Shown here piece after piece: positions 1 through 7,306 of a DNA stretch of 9,695 bases. The notes under the pieces were generated by a model. It saw nothing but the letters and a program-made list of their open reading frames with translations. It was not told the origin of the DNA and did no database searches. Origin of the DNA: Hydrogenothermaceae bacterium (lineage in GTDB: Bacteria > Aquificota > Aquificia > Aquificales > Hydrogenothermaceae); NCBI GenBank assembly GCA_012961365.1, contig DTZN01000280.1, positions 1-9,695 on the forward strand. The letters run 5' to 3'. Position 1 is the first letter of the stretch; the number at the start of each line of letters is the position of its first letter. The position numbers and the translations under genes are program-made.

Positions 1-52
1 CCTTTATCCTACATTAATCTACTCTTTAACTGAATACCTAAAAAGCTAAACA

Positions 53-80
53 TTAAACTAGTAATTTTTTTGTGTAAAAT
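53..80 (+). promoter_or_regulatory. Weak candidate promoter for dnaE
   Basis: A TAAAAT hexamer at 75-80 matches 5 of 6 bases of the sigma-70 -10 consensus. It lies 16 bases after TTAAAC (53-58), which matches the -35 consensus only poorly. Transcription would start near 87 and leave a leader of about 33 bases before the dnaE ATG. The whole 1-119 stretch is AT-rich, so such matches arise easily by chance. No terminator-like hairpin or RNA gene is visible in it. A short in-frame stretch ending in a stop at 47-49 could be the tail of an upstream gene, but it is too short to call. Confidence 0.22.
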
Positions 81-119
81 AAAAATAAAAAACTCCTTAA
101 ATCAAATACGAGGTTAGAT

Positions 120-3100
120 ATGCCTAAAGATTTTACACATCTTCATTTGCATAGCCACTATTCATTGCTTGACGGAATGATAAAAATTCCTGAACTAGCT
201 CAAAAGGCAAAAGAGTATGGATATAAAGCAGTAGCACTAACAGACCATGGAAATATATTTGGAGCAATTGAATTTTATCAAGAGATGAAAAAAGTAGGTG
301 TAAAGCCTATTATAGGAATGGAAGCTTACTTTACTAATAATAGATTTGAAAAAAAAGGAGAAGGTTCAGATAGTATCCTAGCGGATAAAAACTATCATTT
401 AATACTTCACGCAAAAGATAAAACAGGTTTTGAGAACCTAATGAAACTATCTTCTTTAGCATATACAGAAGGTTTTTACTATAAACCAAGAATAGACTGG
501 GAACTTTTAGAAAAATACCATGAAGGACTTATTTGCCAAACTGCATGTTTAAAAGGGTTTATTCCACATTTACTTTCTAAAGGTAAATTTGATGAAGCTT
601 TTGAATATGGAAAAAGATTAAAAGATATTTTTGGAGATGATTTATATTTTGAGATACAGCTAAATGGTCTAGAAGAACAAGATATAGCTAACAAAGGAAT
701 TTTTGAACTTGCAAAAAAACTTGGAGTTAAAGTAGTTGCTACCAACGATTCTCACTATCTAAATAAAGAAGATGCAGAAGCTCATGATGTGATAAAAGCA
801 CTTCAAATGAAAATGACTTTAAAAGACTTAAAAGAAAAAGGTAGAGCTTTCAAAGTTAGAGGTCTTCATTTTACAAGACCAGAAGAAATGTATGAAAAGT
901 TTAAAGGATACGAAGAAGCCCTTATAAACACAATGGAAATAGCAGAAAAATGTAATGTTGAAATAGATACAGCAGAAACAAGGGGATATTTATTTCCAAA
1001 ATATCAAATTCCAGGGCTAGATAGAGAAGCAACTTACGAGGAAAAAGTTAAATACTTTGAAAAGTTAGCTTGGGAAGGACTAGAAAAAAGACTTGAAAAA
1101 ATAAAAGACCTTTCTCCTGAAAAACATAGAGAGTATAAAGAAAGATTAGAATACGAAATAAATGTAATAAAACAGATGGGATTTCCTGAATACTTCTTAA
1201 TTGTTCAAGATTTTATAAATCATGCTAAACAAAATGGAATTCCAGTTGGCCCCGGGCGTGGTTCAGCAGCAGGTTCTTTAGTTGCCTATACCCTTGGAAT
1301 TACAGATGTTGACCCATTACAACATGGACTTATTTTTGAAAGATTTTTAAATCCAGACAGAATTTCTATGCCTGATATTGATGTAGATTTTTGCCAGGAA
1401 AATAGGCCAAAAATTATTGAGTATGTGAAAAATAAATACGGTGAAAATGCAGTAGCACAAATTATTACATATAACTTTATGAAATCCAAAATGGTAATTA
1501 GAGATGTTGCTAGAACACTAGGTTTTTCTTACACAGAAGCAGATAAAATTGCAAAAATGATACTTCCGGGACCTGTCCAAGGTTCAACATTAACTATAGA
1601 AGAAAATCTAGAAGCAAATCCAGAATTTAGAAAATTATATGAAACAGATGAGAGAGTAAAAAAACTTATAGACTTAGCTAAAAAATTAGAAGGTTCTGCC
1701 AGACATACTGGTATTCACGCAGCAGGGGTTGTTATAGCTCCTGGACCATTAGATGAATATGTGCCTGTTTATGTTGATAAAGATGGGACAAAAGCAACCC
1801 AGTTTGATATGGCTACCCTTGAAATGCTAGGTCTTGTAAAAATGGACTTTTTAGGGCTAAAAACCCTTACAGAATTGGATTACATGAGAAAACTTGTCAA
1901 AGAAAGACACAAAGTAAAGTTAAACTTTTTAGACCTAGGATTTGATGACCCTAATGTTTACAAGCTTTTACAGTCTGGAAAAACAACTGGAGTGTTCCAG
2001 CTTGAATCAAAAGGAATGCAAAACCTATTAACAAGATTAAAACCAGATAAGTTTGATGAAATAATAGCTATTTTAGCTCTTTTTAGACCGGGGCCTTTAA
2101 TGTCAGGAATGGTAGATGAATATATAGATAGAAAGCACGGTAGAAAACCTATAGAATATCCTTTTGAAGAAGTAAAAGATGTTTTAAAGGAAACATATGG
2201 TCTAATTGTTTACCAAGAACAAATAATGTTTATGGCAAATATACTTTCTGGTTTTACAATGGCAGAAGCAGATACTCTTCGTAAAGCTATTGGTAAAAAG
2301 AAAGCAGATGTTATGGCAAAAATGAAAGATAGATTTATAAATGGTGCAGTTGAAAAGGGGTTTGATAAAGAAAAAATTATAAAACTTTGGGAAGATATAG
2401 AAAAGTTCGCATCTTACTCATTTAATAAATCTCACTCAACGGCTTATGCTTATCTTACATACTGGACAGCTTATATAAAAACATATTATCCAGAAGAATT
2501 TTTTGCAGTTAAACTAACAACAGAAGGAAATGATGATAAATTTTTAAATTTACTCCTTGACATGGAAGATTTTGGAATAAAACTACTTCCTCCAGATGTA
2601 AATAAATCTAAAGCAGAGTTTTATATAGAGGATAAAGGAAAAATTAGGTTTGGTCTTGCAAGGATAAAAAATGTTGGGGAATCTTCAGCTAAAGCAATTG
2701 TCAAAGAAAGAGAAAAAAATGGAGAATATCAAGATATATTTGATATATCAGAAAGATTAGATAGTAAAAATCTTAACAAAAGAGTTTTAGAGGCACTTAT
2801 AAAAGCAGGAGCTTTTGATTTTACAGAGGTTGATAGAGGTGTAATGCTTGCTAGTATAGATAAAGCTTTGTCTTCTGGACAAAAACTTAGGGAAAGTAGA
2901 GAAAAAGGACAAAACTCATTATTTGGATTACTTGCTCAAACACAACCAGCAGCAGTTCAAACAGTTTCTTATGAAAATGCGGAAAAGTTATCAGAAAAAC
3001 AGAAATTATCTTTCGAAAAAGAAGTATTAGGGTTTTACATTTCAGGTCATCCTTTAGAGGCTTACAAGAAGGAACTTGCAAACAGGGTTCAAACAATATC

Positions 3101-3623
3101 ATCTTTAATAGAACTATCAACTGGAGACAAAGCAAAAGTTGCAGGGGTTATATCAAATATAAAAAGAAAGAAAACAAGAAATGGAGCTACTATGGCAATA
3201 TTTCAATTGCAAGATGAAACAGGAATTATAGATGTAAGGGCATTTCCAGAGAAAATGGAAGATCCATCAATACTTGAAGAAGATAAGATTGTAATCCTAG
3301 AAGGAAGTGTTGATATAAACGAAGAGCAAGAAACAGTTTCTATGAATGCAATAAATATAATCCCAATTGAGTATATAAATGAAGAAGTTAAGGCAGTAAG
3401 ATTTAGATTAACAAAATCTGATGTGGAAAACAAAGTTGCTGAGAAAATAAGAGAACTTTGTTTAAAATACAAAGGTGATAAAGAGGTAATTTTAGAGATA
3501 TATGAAAAAGGCAACTTCTGGTGTGAAATAGTGGCACATAGTAAATACAATGTAAATATATGTGATGATTTTAAACAGGAACTTTCTAAATTATTAAATC
3601 AGGAGAAATATTTATTTGAATAA
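120..3623 (+). CDS. dnaE: DNA polymerase III subunit alpha (DnaE)
   Basis: This is the replicative polymerase subunit that extends DNA 5'-3' in the holoenzyme. The 1167-residue length is normal for the DnaE1 class. The PHP domain (about 1-285) keeps HLHLHS (7-12), TDHG (41-44) and NDSH (209-212). The palm carries PGRGSAAGS (378-386) and PDIDVDF (418-424), giving catalytic Asp421 and Asp423. The third acidic residue is Asp576 in LVKMDFLGL. The fingers and the FNKSHSTAY segment (768-776) follow. Tandem helix-hairpin-helix (about 815-900), an internal beta-clamp motif QNSLF (931-935), an OB fold (about 1003-1080) and a C-terminal tail come last. The ATG is preceded by GAGG at 110-113 with a 6-base spacer. 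The last codons overlap the next gene by 8 bases. The sequence reads very like Aquifex DnaE as I remember it. All catalytic residues are present and the gene looks intact. Confidence 0.98.
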   Translation: MPKDFTHLHLHSHYSLLDGMIKIPELAQKAKEYGYKAVALTDHGNIFGAIEFYQEMKKVGVKPIIGMEAYFTNNRFEKKGEGSDSILADKNYHLILHAKDKTGFENLMKLSSLAYTEGFYYKPRIDWELLEKYHEGLICQTACLKGFIPHLLSKGKFDEAFEYGKRLKDIFGDDLYFEIQLNGLEEQDIANKGIFELAKKLGVKVVATNDSHYLNKEDAEAHDVIKALQMKMTLKDLKEKGRAFKVRGLHFTRPEEMYEKFKGYEEALINTMEIAEKCNVEIDTAETRGYLFPKYQIPGLDREATYEEKVKYFEKLAWEGLEKRLEKIKDLSPEKHREYKERLEYEINVIKQMGFPEYFLIVQDFINHAKQNGIPVGPGRGSAAGSLVAYTLGITDVDPLQHGLIFERFLNPDRISMPDIDVDFCQENRPKIIEYVKNKYGENAVAQIITYNFMKSKMVIRDVARTLGFSYTEADKIAKMILPGPVQGSTLTIEENLEANPEFRKLYETDERVKKLIDLAKKLEGSARHTGIHAAGVVIAPGPLDEYVPVYVDKDGTKATQFDMATLEMLGLVKMDFLGLKTLTELDYMRKLVKERHKVKLNFLDLGFDDPNVYKLLQSGKTTGVFQLESKGMQNLLTRLKPDKFDEIIAILALFRPGPLMSGMVDEYIDRKHGRKPIEYPFEEVKDVLKETYGLIVYQEQIMFMANILSGFTMAEADTLRKAIGKKKADVMAKMKDRFINGAVEKGFDKEKIIKLWEDIEKFASYSFNKSHSTAYAYLTYWTAYIKTYYPEEFFAVKLTTEGNDDKFLNLLLDMEDFGIKLLPPDVNKSKAEFYIEDKGKIRFGLARIKNVGESSAKAIVKEREKNGEYQDIFDISERLDSKNLNKRVLEALIKAGAFDFTEVDRGVMLASIDKALSSGQKLRESREKGQNSLFGLLAQTQPAAVQTVSYENAEKLSEKQKLSFEKEVLGFYISGHPLEAYKKELANRVQTISSLIELSTGDKAKVAGVISNIKRKKTRNGATMAIFQLQDETGIIDVRAFPEKMEDPSILEEDKIVILEGSVDINEEQETVSMNAINIIPIEYINEEVKAVRFRLTKSDVENKVAEKIRELCLKYKGDKEVILEIYEKGNFWCEIVAHSKYNVNICDDFKQELSKLLNQEKYLFE
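3601..3605 (+). promoter_or_regulatory. Shine-Dalgarno AGGAG that fixes a TTG start
   Basis: AGGAG lies inside the final codons of dnaE, 10 bases before the TTG at 3616. An in-frame TAA at 3595-3597 closes the frame upstream, and no ATG or GTG occurs between that stop and the TTG. The site therefore supports TTG as the true start of the downstream membrane protein. It also implies translational coupling to dnaE. Confidence 0.7.
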
Positions 3624-4077
3624 ATCTATTTTAGAAAATATAAATCTTTTGAGTTTAACAATTGCCGGTTTTATTGCCGGCTATTTAATGTTTATTGTAG
3701 ATATAGCTTTAGATGGTTTTTTGGGGTTATTTGGGACTTACGATATATACAAAAGCTGGATAACATCTCAAAATCTATTTCATGGATTTGAGGATATAGC
3801 AATATTTTTAGGACATCAGATAAATGCAATTACCTTTGGTTTTTTCCTAGTTTATCCAAAAATTTGGAAATTTTTGCCTCAAAATAGATTAATAAAAGGT
3901 TTTATTTTTGCAACAATATGGCATTTACTAGTTTTAATTGTTTCATTTATCTTTGGAACTTTAGGTTCTATCTGGCTAAAAGATTTGCTTAAAATGGGCT
4001 TAAATTTTCATATATCTTTATACTTATTGCATTTAGTTTGGGGAGTAAGTTTAGCTTTGATTTACGAGGAAAAGTAA
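3616..4077 (+). CDS. Small four-helix membrane protein of unknown function
   Basis: I do not recognise this 153-residue protein with certainty. Four hydrophobic segments are visible, at about 10-38, 58-81, 92-115 and 131-150, so it should be an integral inner-membrane protein with little soluble mass. The pattern GHQINAITFG at the second helix and HLVWGVSLALIYEEK at the C-terminus recalls the uncharacterised DUF6789-type four-helix proteins, which have a polar-Gly helix and end in a His-x-x-x-Gly-x-x-Leu-x-Tyr helix. That link is from memory and weak. The start is TTG, set by AGGAG at 3601-3605 and an upstream in-frame stop. The gene overlaps dnaE by 8 bases and should be co-transcribed with it, which says nothing clear about function. 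Its stop lies 2 bases from the stop of the opposing mfd gene. Confidence 0.8.
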   Translation: MNKSILENINLLSLTIAGFIAGYLMFIVDIALDGFLGLFGTYDIYKSWITSQNLFHGFEDIAIFLGHQINAITFGFFLVYPKIWKFLPQNRLIKGFIFATIWHLLVLIVSFIFGTLGSIWLKDLLKMGLNFHISLYLLHLVWGVSLALIYEEK

Positions 4078-4079
4078 AA

Positions 4080-6809
4080 TTATAAATTGCTAAGAATTTC
4101 ATAAAGATTTCCTAATTCCTTTGGCTTTAGGAAAAACTCTATTTTTTCAGGATAAACTTTTTTTACTCTAAGTTCCTTTATAAGTTTCATTAAATTTTCT
4201 TCTTTAATGTTTCTAAAATAAATTTCCGATATTGGAGAAAATAATCTTATTTTATATATTCCAAGTTTTGAAGCAATTTTTCTAATTTTTTCTATTGTTA
4301 AATATATTTTAAAAGCTAAAGGTAAACCTGAATAAAACTCTTCAAGGTGTTCTTCTAAATGTTGAATATCTTTATTATCTACTGCTTTTGATACTGCCAT
4401 ATATACATTCATTCTTTCTTCAGGAGAAGATATTAGAGTTTCTGGAATATAGCTTTCAAAATCTGTTTCTATAATTGTTTGAGTTTCTTCCTTTCCTTTT
4501 ATAGAATTTAAAGTTTTTTTAAGTAGTTTTATATACATATCAAAACCAACAGATTTAATATATCCACTTTGCTCTATTCCTAAAATGTTTCCTGCTCCTC
4601 TTATTTTCATATCTTCCATAGCTACTTTTAAACCCGAACCAGGGCGAGTTAACTTTAAAATTGTAGAAATTCTTTTTTGAGCATCTTCCGTAATTTCCTT
4701 ATCATCAGGCAAAAGTAAATAACAGTAAGCTTGTATATTGGACCTTCCCACTCTACCTCTTAAATGATAAAGTTGTGCAAGTCCAAAAAGGTCTGCCCTT
4801 TCTATAATCAGTGTATTTGCTGTTGGAACATCTATTCCAGTTTCTATTATAGATGTGCTAACTAAAATATCTGTTTGTTTATTTATAAATTTTAAAATTT
4901 TTTTCTCTATCTCTTTTGGTTTCATTCTACCATGAATAAAATCTATATTAATATCTGGAAAAAGCTCCTTAATTTGGTTTGCTTTTTCTTTAATTGTTTC
5001 TATTCGATTGTGAATATAAAAAACCTGACCATCTCTGTTTAACTCTTTTTGAATTGCTTTTTGAATTATTTCTTTTGAGTATTTAGAAACAAAAGTTTTA
5101 GTTTCAATCCTTCCTTCTGGGGGAGTATTTATAACCGACATTTCTTTTAATCCATGTAAAGCTAGGCTTAATGTCCTTGGTATTGGCGTTGCTGTCATAT
5201 ATATTGTGTCAATTGTAGTTTTTAACATTTTTATTTTTTCTTTTGCCTTTACACCAAATCTATGTTCCTCATCAATAATCAAAAGTCCCAAATCTTTAAA
5301 GTTTTCTAAAATAGATAAAACTTTATGGGTTCCTACCAAAATATCTATTTTCCCTTTTTCTAGTTTTTCTATTATTTCTTGAGTTTGTTTTTTTGTTTTT
5401 AACCTTGAAAGATTTTCCACTACTATACCAAAAGGCTCTAATCTTTCTTTAAATTTTTTGTAATGCTGATAAGATAAAATAGTCGTTGGTGTTAAAACGA
5501 GAGTTTGTTTAGAGTTTATGGAGGCAATAAATGAAGCTCTTATTGCTACTTCTGTTTTACCAAAGCCAACATCTCCACAAACTATTCTATCTGCTGGTAT
5601 TGTGGAAATAAAATCTCTTTTTATATCTTCAATAGCTTTTTTCTGGTCTGGAGTTTCTACAAATTCAAAACTATCTTCAAACTGTTTTATCAATTCTTCT
5701 TCTATCTTGTAAGGTTCTCTGATTGTTTGATGCCTTTTGGTATAAAGTCTTATTAGTTGTGAAGCCACTTTTTCTAAAGATTTCGTAATTTTTCGTTTTA
5801 GATTTTTCCAAGAAGTTCCACCAATTTGGTCTAATTTTGGAGCCACCTTGAATTCATATTTATGAATTTTATCAAAGTGAAGGTATGAAACATTTATTTT
5901 TTCTCCATTTGCATACTCTAAGACCATAAAATCGTATTCTCTACCGTTTATAACTTTTGTTTCTACTCCTCTAAAAATTCCTACTCCATAATCTTCATGG
6001 ATTATATAATCTCCTTCCTTTAATGGAGTTATTTCCGGTTCAAATTTTGTTTGATGATAAGGAACGAAGGTGGTTTTACTTTCAAAATCCACAAAGGTTT
6101 GAGAAATATCCAGTTTTACAATTTTAAAATCTGATGATAAAACTTTTTGAGGTTTGTTTTTTTGCCAAAGTATATATTCTTTTTCTTTAAAGATATCATT
6201 TAGTTTAAGGCTTTTTACCTTTTTAAACTTTATGTCAAAAAATTCATCATATTCTATTGGAAAATCATACAAAGGAAATAAAACAAGACTATCTAATTTT
6301 TTCTTTGTAAGTAGCTTTGAAACTGCAAAAATATTCTCAACCTCATCTCCAAAGAAATCTATCTGGAAAACTCCTTCCTCAGGGATATTAATAGTTAATA
6401 ATCCTCCTTTAAAGCTAAATTCTCCTTGATTTTCTGAATTTTCTTCTTTTATATAGCCAAAGGATAAAAGTTTTTTTTCGAGGTATTTTATGTCTATTTC
6501 ATCTTTAGTAGAAATTTTTATTATTTCTCTATTTTTTGAAACTTCTATATTAAGAGCATTTTTAGTAGTTATAAAAAACCCTTTATTTTCTAAAATATAT
6601 TTAGAAATTACATAATTTCTCTTAAATTGAGCGAAACTGTCATGTATTTCTTTTTCTTCTGGTATAAAGTAAACAGGAATATTTTTGCCTAAATGTTTTA
6701 AAAATGCTTTTAAATCTTTTTCAAAGATTTTCGCATTTTTTGTGTTATCAAAAATAAATACAGATTTTTCCTTACTGGACTTTGCAACCTTGAATGCTTT
6801 TTCTATCAA
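4080..6809 (-). CDS. mfd: Transcription-repair coupling factor (Mfd), compact form
   Basis: Mfd is an ATP-driven translocase that removes RNA polymerase stalled at lesions and brings in UvrA. A UvrB-like N-terminal module (about 1-245) contains a recognisable D1a, the D2 segment GEFSFKGG (129-136) through DFFGDE (151-156), and a short D1b. The RNA-polymerase-interacting domain (about 262-330) has GDYIIHEDYGVGIF. The translocase (about 380-770) has Walker A GDVGFGKT (412-419), DEEH (513-516), TATPIPRT (539-546), STSIIETGIDVP (651-662) and QLYHLRGRVGR (679-689). D7 (about 785-909) starts with SYIPETLISSPEER. At 909 residues it is well below the usual 1000-1200, mainly because D3 between D1b and the interaction domain is nearly absent. 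The start is TTG at 6809, since an in-frame stop lies at 6831-6833 and no other start codon is suitable. It overlaps the PsiE-like gene by 38 bases and is the last gene of its cluster. Confidence 0.97.
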   Translation of the reverse strand: MIEKAFKVAKSSKEKSVFIFDNTKNAKIFEKDLKAFLKHLGKNIPVYFIPEEKEIHDSFAQFKRNYVISKYILENKGFFITTKNALNIEVSKNREIIKISTKDEIDIKYLEKKLLSFGYIKEENSENQGEFSFKGGLLTINIPEEGVFQIDFFGDEVENIFAVSKLLTKKKLDSLVLFPLYDFPIEYDEFFDIKFKKVKSLKLNDIFKEKEYILWQKNKPQKVLSSDFKIVKLDISQTFVDFESKTTFVPYHQTKFEPEITPLKEGDYIIHEDYGVGIFRGVETKVINGREYDFMVLEYANGEKINVSYLHFDKIHKYEFKVAPKLDQIGGTSWKNLKRKITKSLEKVASQLIRLYTKRHQTIREPYKIEEELIKQFEDSFEFVETPDQKKAIEDIKRDFISTIPADRIVCGDVGFGKTEVAIRASFIASINSKQTLVLTPTTILSYQHYKKFKERLEPFGIVVENLSRLKTKKQTQEIIEKLEKGKIDILVGTHKVLSILENFKDLGLLIIDEEHRFGVKAKEKIKMLKTTIDTIYMTATPIPRTLSLALHGLKEMSVINTPPEGRIETKTFVSKYSKEIIQKAIQKELNRDGQVFYIHNRIETIKEKANQIKELFPDINIDFIHGRMKPKEIEKKILKFINKQTDILVSTSIIETGIDVPTANTLIIERADLFGLAQLYHLRGRVGRSNIQAYCYLLLPDDKEITEDAQKRISTILKLTRPGSGLKVAMEDMKIRGAGNILGIEQSGYIKSVGFDMYIKLLKKTLNSIKGKEETQTIIETDFESYIPETLISSPEERMNVYMAVSKAVDNKDIQHLEEHLEEFYSGLPLAFKIYLTIEKIRKIASKLGIYKIRLFSPISEIYFRNIKEENLMKLIKELRVKKVYPEKIEFFLKPKELGNLYEILSNL
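4108..4134 (+). terminator. Weak candidate terminator hairpin for the dnaE unit
   Basis: TTTCCTAA at 4108-4115 pairs perfectly with TTAGGAAA at 4127-4134, giving an 8-base-pair stem with an 11-base loop. It lies about 30 bases past the stop of the + strand membrane-protein gene, inside the 3' end of mfd. A T6 run follows on the + strand only after 7 further bases (4142-4147), and the stem is AT-rich, so it is a poor intrinsic terminator. On the - strand no T run follows. It is listed because the convergent genes leave no other room for a terminator. Confidence 0.25.
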
Positions 6810-7299
6810 GCTTGTTCTTCCTGATTGTATTTAGCTGTCTCTTTCTAGTTGGCTTATAAAGTCTAAAATCTAATTTCCTATTTTTTAATACATATTTAGG
6901 AATATAGTAAAGACTTCCTAAAACTACAACTAATATAGAAACTCCAATAAAATCAGGAAGTTTGAAATTAGGAGCCTTTATTATTATCTCCCTTAAAATG
7001 GCTATTAATGTAGTTTTTACAATCAAAGATGTATCAACTCTTTTTTCTTCAAGATAAACTATCATTAATCTAAACAACTCAACTAAGATAAATAAATATA
7101 AAAATTTAGGAATAACATCCATAAATTTAGCTTCGCCATAAACAAGCAAAGCAACAATATCCCATATAGCAATAATACTTACATAAAATAAAACAAGTGT
7201 TAAAGCGAGAATAATAATATCTTCGAAGAACTCTAAAGTATCTCCTAACTTCCTATGAACCTGATGTGGAATTACTAACTCTTTTAATTTTTGTTTCAT
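6772..7299 (-). CDS. PsiE-family inner-membrane protein
   Basis: This 175-residue protein fits the phosphate-starvation-inducible PsiE family (PF06146), whose biochemical role is not established. Four hydrophobic segments lie at about 25-54, 60-84, 93-108 and 114-134. The segment EEKRVDTSLIVKTTLIAILREII (84-106) has the family pattern: a charged Arg-x-Asp stretch, then a helix holding an invariant-looking Arg near its end. A basic tail (135-175) extends past the last helix. It is longer than in E. coli PsiE as I recall it. The ATG at 7299 is preceded by AAGG at 7305-7308, which overlaps the stop codon of the mltD-like gene, so the two are very likely co-translated. Its 3' end overlaps mfd by 38 bases. 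Family assignment is from motif memory. I do not assign phosphate regulation, because no Pho box is visible and the gene has no promoter of its own. Confidence 0.82.
   Translation of the reverse strand: MKQKLKELVIPHQVHRKLGDTLEFFEDIIILALTLVLFYVSIIAIWDIVALLVYGEAKFMDVIPKFLYLFILVELFRLMIVYLEEKRVDTSLIVKTTLIAILREIIIKAPNFKLPDFIGVSILVVVLGSLYYIPKYVLKNRKLDFRLYKPTRKRQLNTIRKNKLDRKSIQGCKVQ
6817..6822 (-). promoter_or_regulatory. Shine-Dalgarno AGGAAG that fixes the mfd TTG start
   Basis: On the - strand AGGAAG lies 7 bases before the TTG at 6809, inside the C-terminal codons of the upstream PsiE-like gene. The in-frame TAA at 6831-6833 limits the frame to eight codons upstream of this point, and none of those is a usable start. 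The first in-frame ATG is near codon 295, far inside conserved sequence. The site therefore decides the start and suggests coupled translation. Confidence 0.65.
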
Positions 7300-7306
7300 C
7301 TTTGCC

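Noticed and set aside
4..13. DnaA-box-like TTATCCTACA near the left edge, upstream of dnaE
   Set aside because: It needs an inserted base to match TTATCCACA, it is single, and no origin features such as box clusters or dnaA or dnaN genes accompany it.
2..49. Open frame 2-49 ending in TAA, a possible tail of an upstream gene
   Set aside because: Only 15 codons are visible. The composition is plausible for protein, but there is no motif, and a chance open frame of this size is common.
479..745. Antisense open frame opposite dnaE, and similar ones at 1286-1489, 2887-3135 and 3203-3550
   Set aside because: These are shadows of a fully conserved coding frame. They have Ser/Phe/Leu-rich low-information translations and no ribosome sites of note.
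3661..3682. Repeated ATTGCCGG element near the start of the membrane-protein gene
   Set aside because: It encodes the repeated residues Ile-Ala-Gly of a transmembrane helix, so protein sequence explains it. The two copies do not form a convincing hairpin.
5518..5712. Open frames on the + strand inside mfd (5518-5712 and 6154-6429)
   Set aside because: Both are antisense shadows of conserved helicase and D1-D2 codons, with no recognisable domain.
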